DNA of 9,559 bases from Candidatus Ectomicrobium neotermitis. Lineage in GTDB: Bacteria > Elusimicrobiota > Endomicrobiia > Endomicrobiales > Endomicrobiaceae. The stretch covers positions 1 through 9,559 of the forward strand of contig JAITBH010000058.1 of NCBI GenBank assembly GCA_031283745.1. Direction: 5' to 3'. The notes beneath the pieces are model-generated. The model made no database searches. It was not told the origin of the DNA and worked only from the letters and a program-made list of their open reading frames with translations. Position numbers and translations under genes: made by a program. This document shows positions 1 to 6,529 of the stretch, one piece after another. Positions within the stretch are counted from its first letter, which is position 1. Every line of letters starts with the position of its first letter.

Positions 1-255
1 ATCGTTTAGTATGAAAACGCATATGGTTATTGCAAAGCACCCCATCAAGATATAAGCCCCCGAAGCGATAGACGATATAAATGCGGGCATACCGTGCCGA
101 ACCGTTAACTGCACAACTAACATCATCACAGCTATCAAAAAGGCAAGACCCAAGATGATGTATTTGTAAGGGGCGGCAATACCCAAACCCATATTTATAC
201 GCAAAGCAATATAGATATGGCACAAGAAAAAGACGGGCAAAAAGATAAAAATCAT
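1..255 (-). CDS. Membrane protein, N-terminal 85 residues (runs off left edge)
   Basis: An open frame runs leftward from an ATG at 255-253 to the window edge with no stop, giving 85 residues. The start is well supported: AGGAGG lies at 273-268, 12 bases upstream, and the ATG overlaps the TGA of the MFS gene by four bases (ATGA), so the two are probably translationally coupled. The product is very hydrophobic, with likely membrane segments at about residues 1-17, 34-52 and 66-85 and short basic loops between them. The family cannot be fixed from this part. The pattern recalls the N-terminal membrane domain of calcineurin-like metallophosphoesterases of the YkuE type, but the metal-binding motifs would lie outside the window, so this is only a guess. 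It is the third gene of the leftward operon. Existence is fairly sure; function is unknown. Confidence 0.7.
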   Translation of the reverse strand, partial: MIFIFLPVFFLCHIYIALRINMGLGIAAPYKYIILGLAFLIAVMMLVVQLTVRHGMPAFISSIASGAYILMGCFAITICVFILND

Positions 256-1469
256 TGTTTTTTCAAACCTCCTATAAGTTTTTTCCTCAAAATTAACGCC
301 AAAACGATAGCCAAAAATCCACCGATCATAGTTGTGGGGTCAGCTCCAAGATGTGTTGCACCATATCCTGCTAAGACGCTCCCTATTGGTGCTATGCCGT
401 AAAGAGACATAAAAAATCCGATTATTATTCCCCTATTTTCAGCTGGAGCCGTCACCTGTATCAAGGAGTTTGTCAGCCCCATCATCAAAACGAAAGAAAA
501 CCCGATGATCACTAAAAACAGGCAGGCGGCATAGAGATTTGTTATCAGCCCAAACATAAAAATCCCTATCGATGACGCTATCGACGAGTAGAGAATAATC
601 TTTTCTATACCTTTGAGGGATGTTCTTGAGGCTATGGCAAAAGTGGCAAATAAAGCGCCCGCACCAATTGATGTCATAAACCAACCCAAACCCTGCGCCC
701 CCAGATTGTAAATATCCTTAACGTAAATAGGTATCAAAACCATCAAAGCTGCAAACAAAATGCCCATAAACAGCAGCTGTATCAATAGATAGCCCACTCT
801 GACATCGCTTTTGATGAAATTTGCACCGATCTTTAGCTGTTCACGCAACTTAAAAGAGGTTCTTTTTATCTTTTGAGCAGTGATTTTCATTTTCAGCAAG
901 GCAGCTATAGCAAAAAGATAGCTCAAGGAATTGAGCAGAAAGCAAACTCCTATATTTATCTGGGCAATAATTATGCCCGCAAAAGCCGGCCCGATGACCC
1001 TTGCAGTATTAAAAACGAGAGAATTTAAGCCGACTGCGTTCATGATGTTTTCTTTAGGAACCAAGTCTAAGACGAAAGATTGCCGAAAAGTCATATCAAA
1101 AGCATTGATGATGCCATTAACGGATGCAAGCACAACTATATGCCATACCTCCAGAAAGTCAAAAATGGTCAAAATGGCAAGGAAAAAGGTTGTGGCAAAC
1201 AGTGAGGTCTGCGTGATGAGTAGAAGAGTGCGTCGATTTATCCTATCGGCAATGCTCCCGGCAAAAGGGGAAACCAAGAGAATGAAGATCTGGTCTAAAA
1301 ACGCCACCAGCCCCAGCATTTTTGCCGAGTTTGTGATGGTATAGACAAGCCAAGGCATGGCAGTGAGCTGTAGCCAGCTCCCAGTTGTAGAAACAGCATG
1401 GCCCATAAAAAACAGTCGATAGTTTCTGATTGATAAGGATTTGAAAATTCGAGATGAAAAGCGGGGCAT
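252..1469 (-). CDS. MFS transporter, MFS_3 / EntS-like exporter family
   Basis: This predicts a 405-residue, roughly 12-helix inner-membrane transporter of the major facilitator superfamily, which usually exports small molecules by proton antiport. Recognisable family features are the N-terminal NYRLFFMGHAVS stretch (residues 16-27), which precedes helix 1; the loop 2-3 signature GSIADRINRR (71-80); and QVTAPAENRG (338-347), which matches the loop before helix 11 in MFS_3/EntS-type proteins. Length fits the family. The frame is open up to 1565, but the ATG at 1469 is preferred: it overlaps the DUF4416 stop by one base (TAATG), has AGGA seven bases upstream, and places the family N-terminus correctly. 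The substrate cannot be read from sequence. It is co-transcribed with DUF4416 and divergent from the lipid operon, so a role in exporting that operon's product is possible but unsupported. Confidence 0.9.
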   Translation of the reverse strand: MPRFSSRIFKSLSIRNYRLFFMGHAVSTTGSWLQLTAMPWLVYTITNSAKMLGLVAFLDQIFILLVSPFAGSIADRINRRTLLLITQTSLFATTFFLAILTIFDFLEVWHIVVLASVNGIINAFDMTFRQSFVLDLVPKENIMNAVGLNSLVFNTARVIGPAFAGIIIAQINIGVCFLLNSLSYLFAIAALLKMKITAQKIKRTSFKLREQLKIGANFIKSDVRVGYLLIQLLFMGILFAALMVLIPIYVKDIYNLGAQGLGWFMTSIGAGALFATFAIASRTSLKGIEKIILYSSIASSIGIFMFGLITNLYAACLFLVIIGFSFVLMMGLTNSLIQVTAPAENRGIIIGFFMSLYGIAPIGSVLAGYGATHLGADPTTMIGGFLAIVLALILRKKLIGGLKKQ

Positions 1470-2005
1470 TATTGGTTCCTGCCTTTTAACTGCAAAAGCA
1501 ATTTCTGCCTCGTTTTTGAAAGGAAGTCTGTTGCGGCGGGGGAGAGGTAGTCGGGATAAGACCAAGCGAGCTTTATAAAGCCCTCATTCTTTTTATAGAT
1601 GGTCGTAACCTCTCCAAAAATACCTTTAGCAAGGTAGATGCGGTGGCTGAAGTTTTTTGTGGTCGCAAGAACTACATTTGCCTGCGAAACATAGCCGGGG
1701 TCGATATTGATAGGTCTTTTGCCCCCATTTGACAGCTCGTCTTCAATGGAATTTGTGAAAATTTTGATGTCGGCAAGGCTGCCCGCATAAACTAAGTCCT
1801 CAAAAGATACCCAGTAGCGGGTTAAGCTCGTGCCCATCTCTTCATTATAGTAGGTGCTATAATCAAAAGGTGTTTTGCCGCTCTGTAAGTCTATTTGCCC
1901 AAACTTGCCCTCAAGTTCCCCCAAAGCTTTCTTATCAATATCGGTGCTTGCAGATATTAGACCGCAAAAAAGCTTAACTTTGATGTCTCCACCTATTCTA
2001 CCCAT
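1469..2005 (-). CDS. DUF4416 family protein
   Basis: This 178-residue soluble protein has the conserved blocks of DUF4416: a KLF.G.I start at residues 11-17, YYNEEMG (52-58), the F.NSIE region near 83-88, NIDPGY (100-105), and HRIYLAKGIFGEVT (121-134) followed by W..PDY (148-153). The length is normal for the family, which has no established function. There is no signal peptide or membrane segment. The ATG at 2005 has a good site, GAGGGA, about six bases upstream. It is the first gene of the leftward operon and its stop overlaps the MFS start by one base. The predicted promoter leaves a leader of about 145 bases. Family assignment is from memory of the motif set and is fairly secure; any cellular role would be guesswork. 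Confidence 0.88.
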   Translation of the reverse strand: MGRIGGDIKVKLFCGLISASTDIDKKALGELEGKFGQIDLQSGKTPFDYSTYYNEEMGTSLTRYWVSFEDLVYAGSLADIKIFTNSIEDELSNGGKRPINIDPGYVSQANVVLATTKNFSHRIYLAKGIFGEVTTIYKKNEGFIKLAWSYPDYLSPAATDFLSKTRQKLLLQLKGRNQ

Positions 2006-2158
2006 AGAAATCCCTCTTTTTGTGAATTTTTTTATGAAAAATCAGCATTCTTTGATTTTTTGGCGATTAGACTTGAAGTTTTTCCTAAAAAAGCAACACT
2101 GCGGGGAGTTGTTGAGGGAGGCAGCAGGGAAAGCTCATCTAATGTCGAGTGTCGGGCG

Positions 2159-2167
2159 ATTATAGCA
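2159..2167 (-). promoter_or_regulatory. Extended -10 promoter for the leftward DUF4416-MFS operon
   Basis: On the minus strand the sequence reads TGCTATAAT, a perfect TATAAT (2164-2159) with the TGn extension. The position 17 bases upstream holds ATTATA, a poor -35, which extended -10 promoters can tolerate. Transcription would start near 2152 and give a leader of about 145 bases before the ATG at 2005. A weaker alternative, TTGCTT (2096-2091) and TCTAAT (2071-2066) with a 19-base spacer, lies closer to the gene. Confidence 0.55.
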
Positions 2168-2178
2168 CAACTAACTTA

Positions 2179-2187
2179 TGGTATAAT
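2179..2187 (+). promoter_or_regulatory. Extended -10 promoter for the rightward RidA-to-acyltransferase operon
   Basis: TGGTATAAT is a consensus extended -10 element, with TATAAT at 2182-2187. Transcription would start near 2194, about 114 bases before the RidA ATG. The -35 position (2159-2164, ATTATA) is weak and is itself the -10 of the opposing promoter. CGATTATA (2157-2164) and TATAATCG (2182-2189) form an 8-bp inverted repeat around a 17-base spacer. Confidence 0.6.
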
Positions 2188-2199
2188 CGGCTCGAACTG

Positions 2200-2250
2200 A
2201 AGAGGGGGGCTTTAGCGGCCAGTTTGGAGCAAAAAAGCCTCCTTTTTTTT
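2200..2250 (+). terminator. Terminator-like hairpin in the rightward leader (possible attenuator or short RNA)
   Basis: GGGGGCTTT (2205-2213) pairs with AAAGCCTCC (2234-2242), nine pairs with one G-T wobble, around a 20-base loop, and is followed at once by eight T residues (2243-2250). That is the form of an intrinsic terminator, only 11 bases after the predicted transcription start and 58 bases before the RidA ATG. No gene ends just upstream on this strand, so it does not terminate a preceding gene. Loop bases GCCAGTTT (2218-2225) are complementary to AAACTGGC (2277-2284) further down the leader, which could allow a pseudoknot or a longer alternative pairing. No known riboswitch class is recognised. 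The rest of the leader, 2251-2307, is A-rich and ends in the RidA ribosome binding site. Confidence 0.55.
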
Positions 2251-2307
2251 ATTCCAAAGATCTCAAAATTAGCCAAAAACTGGCAAAAAACAGGCAGGAA
2301 AACAAAA

Positions 2308-2697
2308 ATGAAAACAGTAAACACCAAAAATGCCCCAGCGGCAGTAGGGCCTTACTCCCAAGCTATCATAGCGGGAGCTTTTTTATTTGTATCGGGACAG
2401 ATACCAATCGACCCAAAAACCCAAACAGTTGTAAACGGACAAATCAAAGATCAAACCCACCAAAGCCTCCAAAACTTGAGAGCAGTTATTGAGGCGGCAG
2501 GGTCATCTTTAGGCGATGTTGTCCGTTGCGGAGTGTTCTTAAAGGATATGAACGATTTTGCGGCTGTAAATGAAGTTTATGGTGAGTTTTTTAGCACTCA
2601 TAAGCCTGCCCGCTCTTGCGTGGAGGTTTCAAGGCTGCCAAAAGATGTTCTCGTTGAGATAGAAGCTATAGTTTATATAGGAGAGGAGAAAAAATGA
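2308..2697 (+). CDS. ridA: RidA family reactive intermediate/imine deaminase
   Basis: This 129-residue cytosolic protein belongs to the RidA (YjgF/YER057c/UK114) family. RidA trimers hydrolyse 2-aminoacrylate and other reactive enamines or imines released by PLP enzymes. The family hallmarks are present: GPYSQA (14-19), FVSGQIPIDP (27-36) and the active-site strand ARSCVEV (101-107) with Arg102, which matches Arg105 of E. coli RidA. Cys104 and Glu117 match Cys107 and Glu120. Length is typical. The frame stays open back to 2149, through the promoter and hairpin, but the ATG at 2308 with AGGA at 2296-2299 gives the normal family N-terminus. It is the first gene of the rightward operon and overlaps the HAD gene by ATGA. 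Why it leads a lipid-type operon is not clear; it may be housekeeping or clear an imine by-product. Confidence 0.93.
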   Translation: MKTVNTKNAPAAVGPYSQAIIAGAFLFVSGQIPIDPKTQTVVNGQIKDQTHQSLQNLRAVIEAAGSSLGDVVRCGVFLKDMNDFAAVNEVYGEFFSTHKPARSCVEVSRLPKDVLVEIEAIVYIGEEKK

Positions 2698-3302
2698 GCA
2701 TAAAAAACATTGTTTTTGACTTTGAGCAGGTATTCGTCAGATGGGAGCCGTTTAATGTCTTCAAAAGCTATCTAAAAAGCAAACTTGAGATGGAAAAACT
2801 CTTAGAAGAGATAAACCATCACAGAATTAGCACCGAAAGCGATAAGGGCAACGGGTCTTTTTCCGCCTTGCTAAGGAAAACCGCCGAGGATTTTCCGCAT
2901 TACAAGGATATGCTTTTAGATTACGATGTTCGCTGGGCTGAAACGATGAATGAAGTTCCGGGTGCGGTTGATCTGGTTTTAGACTTAAAGAAGGCGGGGT
3001 ATAAAATTTATGGGCTGTCCAACTTTTCATCCGATAAAATTAAAGATGTTTATGAAAAGTTTGACTTTCACAGGCACCTTGATGGGGCAATTGTTTCGGC
3101 TTTTGTCAAAGTTGTTAAGCCCAATATAGAGATATACAAGCTGCTTTGCGATAAGTATCACATAAAGCCCGAGGAGACTTTGTTTTTTGATGACAGAGTT
3201 GAAAATGTAGAGGGAGCAAAAGCCGCAGGAATGAAGGGATTTGTCTTTATCTCCCCGCAGCAAGCCCGCCAAGCCCTAATATTGGCAGGAATAAAAATCT
3301 AA
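2694..3302 (+). CDS. HAD-superfamily hydrolase, subfamily IA (YihX-like)
   Basis: This 202-residue protein has the four HAD motifs in order. Motif I is VFDFEQV with nucleophile Asp9, motif II is GLSN with Ser109, motif III is Lys142 in VVKP, and motif IV is FFDDRVEN with Asp166 and Asp167. An alpha-helical cap fits residues 18-85. The closest group by pattern is the YihX-like, subfamily IA phosphatases, which act on small sugar or organic phosphates. Motif I is unusual: the residue two after the nucleophile is Glu11, where most HAD phosphatases carry Asp and YihX-like proteins often carry Gly. AGGAG lies five bases before the ATG, which overlaps the RidA stop by four bases. The substrate is unknown; a phosphorylated precursor of the operon's product is possible but not shown. 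Confidence 0.88.
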   Translation: MSIKNIVFDFEQVFVRWEPFNVFKSYLKSKLEMEKLLEEINHHRISTESDKGNGSFSALLRKTAEDFPHYKDMLLDYDVRWAETMNEVPGAVDLVLDLKKAGYKIYGLSNFSSDKIKDVYEKFDFHRHLDGAIVSAFVKVVKPNIEIYKLLCDKYHIKPEETLFFDDRVENVEGAKAAGMKGFVFISPQQARQALILAGIKI

Positions 3303-3312
3303 AGGGAAAAAA

Positions 3313-4380
3313 ATGAACAGCAAAGCCAACAGAATGGTGGACGCTAAACAAGCAGCACAAAAAATAGCTTTCTCACCGTTTACCTTTCATTCTGTAATCG
3401 CTTTGCTTGAGCTGGGCATACTTAAAATTGTCGACGATGCCGGAAAAGCGGGCATCAAGCTTTCCGACATTTCACAACAGAGCAAGGTAGGGGAATATGC
3501 CGTATCGGTTTTAGTTGAGGCGGGGATAAGTGCTGAGGTTTTAAGCCGACAAGGAGACAAAATCCTTTCAACAAAGACCGCCCAGTGCTTTCTTTATGAT
3601 GAAACTACCCGCATAAACATAAATTTCATCAAAGATGTCTGCTACAAAGGTGCTTTTTACCTTACAGACAGCCTCCGGAGCGGTAAACCTGAGGGATTGA
3701 AAGTTTTTGGAGACTGGAAAACCATATATGAGGGGCTTTCTGAGCTGCCCGCTGAGGTTAAAAAGAGCTGGTTTGCCTTTGACCATTTCTATTCAGACGA
3801 TTCTTTTGCTCAAGTCCTGCCCATACTCTTAAAAAATCACCCAAAACGTATTTTTGATATTGGCTGCAATACTGGAAAGTTTGAGTGCAGCCTCTTTGCA
3901 CATGGATATAAAGGGGAAATTGTGATGATTGATCTGCCCCAGCAACTCCAAACAGCTTTTTCTAACCTCACCCAAAACGGTTTTACCCACAACTTCTCTC
4001 TTTGCCCGATGGATATTGTCGACAAAAATTCCATCCTTCCTGATAATCCAGATATTATTTTTATGAGCCAATTTTTGGATTGCTTTTCAAAAGAGCAGAT
4101 AACCGCCATATTAAAAAAGGTGTCGGCAGTGATGAGCAAAAAGACCATTTGTTATATCTTAGAGCCGTTTTTTGACAAACAGACCTACCCCGCCGCAGTG
4201 TTTTCTTTGACGCACATATCCCTCTACTTTACAGCTATGGCTAATGGGCAGAGCAAGATGTATCAAAGCAGCGAGATGATTGAGTGCATAAATGAGGCAG
4301 GTTTAGCAGCAGCACAAATTCACAACAAAATAGGCAACTACGAATACACTTTGATTGAGGCGGTCAAGAAGGCTCATTAA
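3313..4380 (+). CDS. Class I SAM-dependent methyltransferase with N-terminal winged-helix domain
   Basis: This 355-residue protein is built like the O-methyltransferase_2 type (PF00891-like). An N-terminal helical/winged-helix dimerisation region spans about residues 15-95, then a Rossmann methyltransferase domain begins near 175. The SAM-binding motif I is FDIGCNTGKF (181-190), with CN where many members have GG. The next acidic loop is IDLPQQL (206-212), as in the DLP motif of this family. The DIIFMSQFLDCFSKEQ region matches the motif before the conserved helix that often holds the catalytic histidine, but here the residues after FMSQ are FLDCF, so an equivalent His is not obvious. It starts 10 bases after the HAD stop with AAGGGA upstream. 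By context it probably methylates the acyl chain, head group or an acceptor of the adjacent ketosynthase pathway; the target atom cannot be deduced. Confidence 0.85.
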   Translation: MNSKANRMVDAKQAAQKIAFSPFTFHSVIALLELGILKIVDDAGKAGIKLSDISQQSKVGEYAVSVLVEAGISAEVLSRQGDKILSTKTAQCFLYDETTRININFIKDVCYKGAFYLTDSLRSGKPEGLKVFGDWKTIYEGLSELPAEVKKSWFAFDHFYSDDSFAQVLPILLKNHPKRIFDIGCNTGKFECSLFAHGYKGEIVMIDLPQQLQTAFSNLTQNGFTHNFSLCPMDIVDKNSILPDNPDIIFMSQFLDCFSKEQITAILKKVSAVMSKKTICYILEPFFDKQTYPAAVFSLTHISLYFTAMANGQSKMYQSSEMIECINEAGLAAAQIHNKIGNYEYTLIEAVKKAH

Positions 4381-4393
4381 AACGGGAGAAAAA

Positions 4394-5128
4394 ATGGATA
4401 AAGCAAACAAAATAGCCCTCGTGACGGGCGCAAGTAAAGGAATTGGGGCAGCTATAGCTAAAACTCTGGCTCGGGACGGATTTGATATTTGGCTAAATTA
4501 TCGCTCAAACGATGATAAAGCTAATGAAACAAAAGCCGAAATAGAGAGGCTTAGCAGAAAATGTGTGCTTTTGAAGTTTGATGTGGCAAAGTATGAAGAA
4601 GTGGAAGCTGCCCTATCGCCCCTATTAGAAAAAGGGGAGATGCCTTTTGCTGTGATAAACAATGCGGGCTTTCGGAGGGATACCTTGCTCATCTGGATGA
4701 AACCGCAGGAGTGGCAAGATGTTATTTCGGTAACACTCAACGGCTACTTTAATGTCACAAAAACCGTCCTGCCCTTTATGCTTAGAAATAGAGAGGGCAG
4801 AATAATCAATATAGCCTCAGCCGCCGCTCATTTTGGCACGCCGGGGCAGGGCAACTATTCTGCGGCAAAAGCGGGGCTGATAGGTGCAGCAAAGTCTTTA
4901 GCTGTCGAGGTTGCAAAAAGGAATGTCTTGGTAAATGTAATTTCGCCGGGTTTTATTGAGACGGAGATGATTGAGGGGTTACCGACGGAGTTGATACTTA
5001 AAAATATCCCCTTAGGCAGGTTTGGGAAAGTTGAGGATATAGCGGAAATGGCAGCTTTTCTTTCATCAGAAAGGGCAGGATATATCACGGGCAGGGTTTT
5101 TCAGGTCGATGGCGGGATAGGCGGATGA
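4394..5128 (+). CDS. FabG-like 3-oxoacyl-ACP reductase (SDR family)
   Basis: This 244-residue classical short-chain dehydrogenase probably reduces 3-oxoacyl-ACP to 3-hydroxyacyl-ACP with NADPH. It shows the cofactor motif TGASKGIG (11-18), NNAG (89-92) and the catalytic Ser142, Tyr155 (YSAAK) and Lys159. PGFIETEM (185-192) and the C-terminal YITGRVFQVDGG (230-241) are typical FabG features. The RRDTLLIWM stretch (94-102), the TLNGYFN segment and the PGQGNYSAAKAG block look more like ketoreductases of aryl-polyene/flexirubin clusters than housekeeping FabG. Thr114 stands where FabG has the fourth catalytic residue, Asn, though Asn116 is close by. A TTG-started extension to 4355 is open, but the ATG at 4394 with GGGAG upstream gives the family N-terminus. 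It begins 13 bases after the methyltransferase and overlaps the FAD gene by ATGA. Confidence 0.92.
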   Translation: MDKANKIALVTGASKGIGAAIAKTLARDGFDIWLNYRSNDDKANETKAEIERLSRKCVLLKFDVAKYEEVEAALSPLLEKGEMPFAVINNAGFRRDTLLIWMKPQEWQDVISVTLNGYFNVTKTVLPFMLRNREGRIINIASAAAHFGTPGQGNYSAAKAGLIGAAKSLAVEVAKRNVLVNVISPGFIETEMIEGLPTELILKNIPLGRFGKVEDIAEMAAFLSSERAGYITGRVFQVDGGIGG

Positions 5129-6522
5129 CAAACAAATATGATGCGGCAATTATCGGAGGGGGCATAGCAGGGCTAACCTCAGCAATTCTTTTTGCAAAAC
5201 GGGGCAAGAGGACGGCAGTTTTTGAACAAAGCACTCAAATTGCACCCCTGCTTTCAGGTTTTGACAGAAAAGGAGTTCATTTTGAGACGGGCTTTCATTA
5301 TTCAGGTTCTTTAGGTGCGGGCGAGGCAGGGGGATTTTTGTTTAGAGAGCTTGGCGTGGATGTGCCTTTAGAGCAATACAATGATCAGTTTTATGACGAG
5401 ATGACGCTTTTGGGGTCAAACAGAACTTTCAAGATACCCACCGGCAAAGACCTCAAAAAAGCCTATATCGACTTTTTCCCTCATCAAAAAGAGGGGATAA
5501 ACAAGTATTTTGATTTGGTCAGCCAAGCCATAGAGCAAACTCCATTTCTAAACATTCACAAAGACAGATTCTTGCTTGATGATATTTTTCGTTTTAACGC
5601 CTCAAGCAAAACGCTCAAAGAGGTTTTAGACGAGCTGTTTTCAGATGACGAGATAAAATCAATGCTGTCTTTTTCGTCAATTTTATACGGAACGCCCCCA
5701 AGCCTTGCCTCGTTTTTTATGCACGCCTACTCGGCTGGGGCAATGAATGAGAGCATTTGGAAGATAAAGGGAGGGGCAAGGGTTCTCGTAGAAGCGTTTA
5801 AGAAAGCTATGGAGAGTAGCGGGGTTGAGGTTTTTTGCAAAAAGAAAGCCGTCAAAATTGAGATAGAGGGCGATGAGAAAATTATTCACTTTTCAGACGG
5901 ATCGACAGTAAAAAGCGATATTTGCGCCTCATCTATTCACCCCAAAGAGTTCATCAAGATAGCCCCGCAAGGTGTTTACCGTGCTAAAAATATCGAAAGG
6001 ATTATGAATATCCCCGAAACGCCCGGTTTTTTTACAGTTTATGCAAAGAGTAGGTCGGGCAAGGTTTATAACTACACAAACAAGGCTTTTTTGCGGGACG
6101 GGAGCTATAAAAATGACAATAAGGATTTTATGTATATCAACTTCTCTAATCTCAAGCCCCAGGGCTTGTCCTTAATTTTGAGTGTTGACTCAAATAAGGC
6201 AGTTTGGGACATTCCAAAAGAGGATTACGCAAGAAAAAAAGAGGTTTTGCTCCAAAGAATAAAGGAGGAAAGTTTGCAGTATATGGGTTTTGATATGGAC
6301 GACATTGAGGTTTTAGATATTTCTACCCCTGTTACATTAAATAGGTATGTGGGATATTATGGATGTTATGGGCCGATGCACTTAAACGCTGGGGCGGGCA
6401 TTTTGCCTATCACAAAAATTGCAGGCTTATTTGTTATCGGTCAGGGTGTCATTTCGCCGGGCATAATAGGGGCAATGATTTCGGCTTTTTTGTTAGACAA
6501 AATCATATACGCAAGAAAGTGA
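5125..6522 (+). CDS. FAD-dependent oxidoreductase, phytoene desaturase/retinol saturase (CrtI-like) superfamily
   Basis: This 465-residue flavoprotein begins with a Rossmann FAD-binding motif, IIGGGIAGL (9-17), and an acidic residue, Glu34, at the end of beta-2. It continues with a FETGFHYSGS segment and a WKIKGGARVLVEAF block near residue 210, and ends with the C-terminal flavin signature FVIGQGVISPGIIGA. This order is that of CrtI-like phytoene desaturases, carotenoid isomerases and retinol saturases. Length is a little below the usual 490-520 residues. No carotenoid gene (CrtB, CrtE) lies nearby; the neighbours are FAS-type genes, so the likely substrate is a polyketide or fatty-acyl chain, with desaturation, saturation or double-bond isomerisation as possible reactions. 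Translation is probably coupled to the reductase gene through the ATGA overlap, as its own ribosome site is weak. Confidence 0.85.
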   Translation: MTNKYDAAIIGGGIAGLTSAILFAKRGKRTAVFEQSTQIAPLLSGFDRKGVHFETGFHYSGSLGAGEAGGFLFRELGVDVPLEQYNDQFYDEMTLLGSNRTFKIPTGKDLKKAYIDFFPHQKEGINKYFDLVSQAIEQTPFLNIHKDRFLLDDIFRFNASSKTLKEVLDELFSDDEIKSMLSFSSILYGTPPSLASFFMHAYSAGAMNESIWKIKGGARVLVEAFKKAMESSGVEVFCKKKAVKIEIEGDEKIIHFSDGSTVKSDICASSIHPKEFIKIAPQGVYRAKNIERIMNIPETPGFFTVYAKSRSGKVYNYTNKAFLRDGSYKNDNKDFMYINFSNLKPQGLSLILSVDSNKAVWDIPKEDYARKKEVLLQRIKEESLQYMGFDMDDIEVLDISTPVTLNRYVGYYGCYGPMHLNAGAGILPITKIAGLFVIGQGVISPGIIGAMISAFLLDKIIYARK

Positions 6523-6529
6523 GGGAAAA

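Noticed and set aside
931..1344. Rightward 137-codon frame opposite the MFS gene
   Set aside because: Shadow frame: basic and low-complexity in translation, inside a clear MFS gene, with no family resemblance.
2037..2060. A/T-rich inverted repeat upstream of DUF4416
   Set aside because: The 8-bp stem is made mostly of A-T pairs and would be unstable; it probably reflects A/T-rich leader composition rather than a terminator or operator.
2102..2172. Possible small RNA gene such as an SRP-like RNA, suggested by a GGCAGCAGGG-like stretch and an AGTTGT/ACAACT pair
   Set aside because: The conserved SRP RNA core and any T-tract terminator are missing, and the stretch overlaps the divergent promoters and the leftward leader.
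2149..2307. GTG-started N-terminal extension of RidA
   Set aside because: It would translate through the promoter and hairpin and add 53 residues not found in the family; the ATG at 2308 has its own ribosome site.
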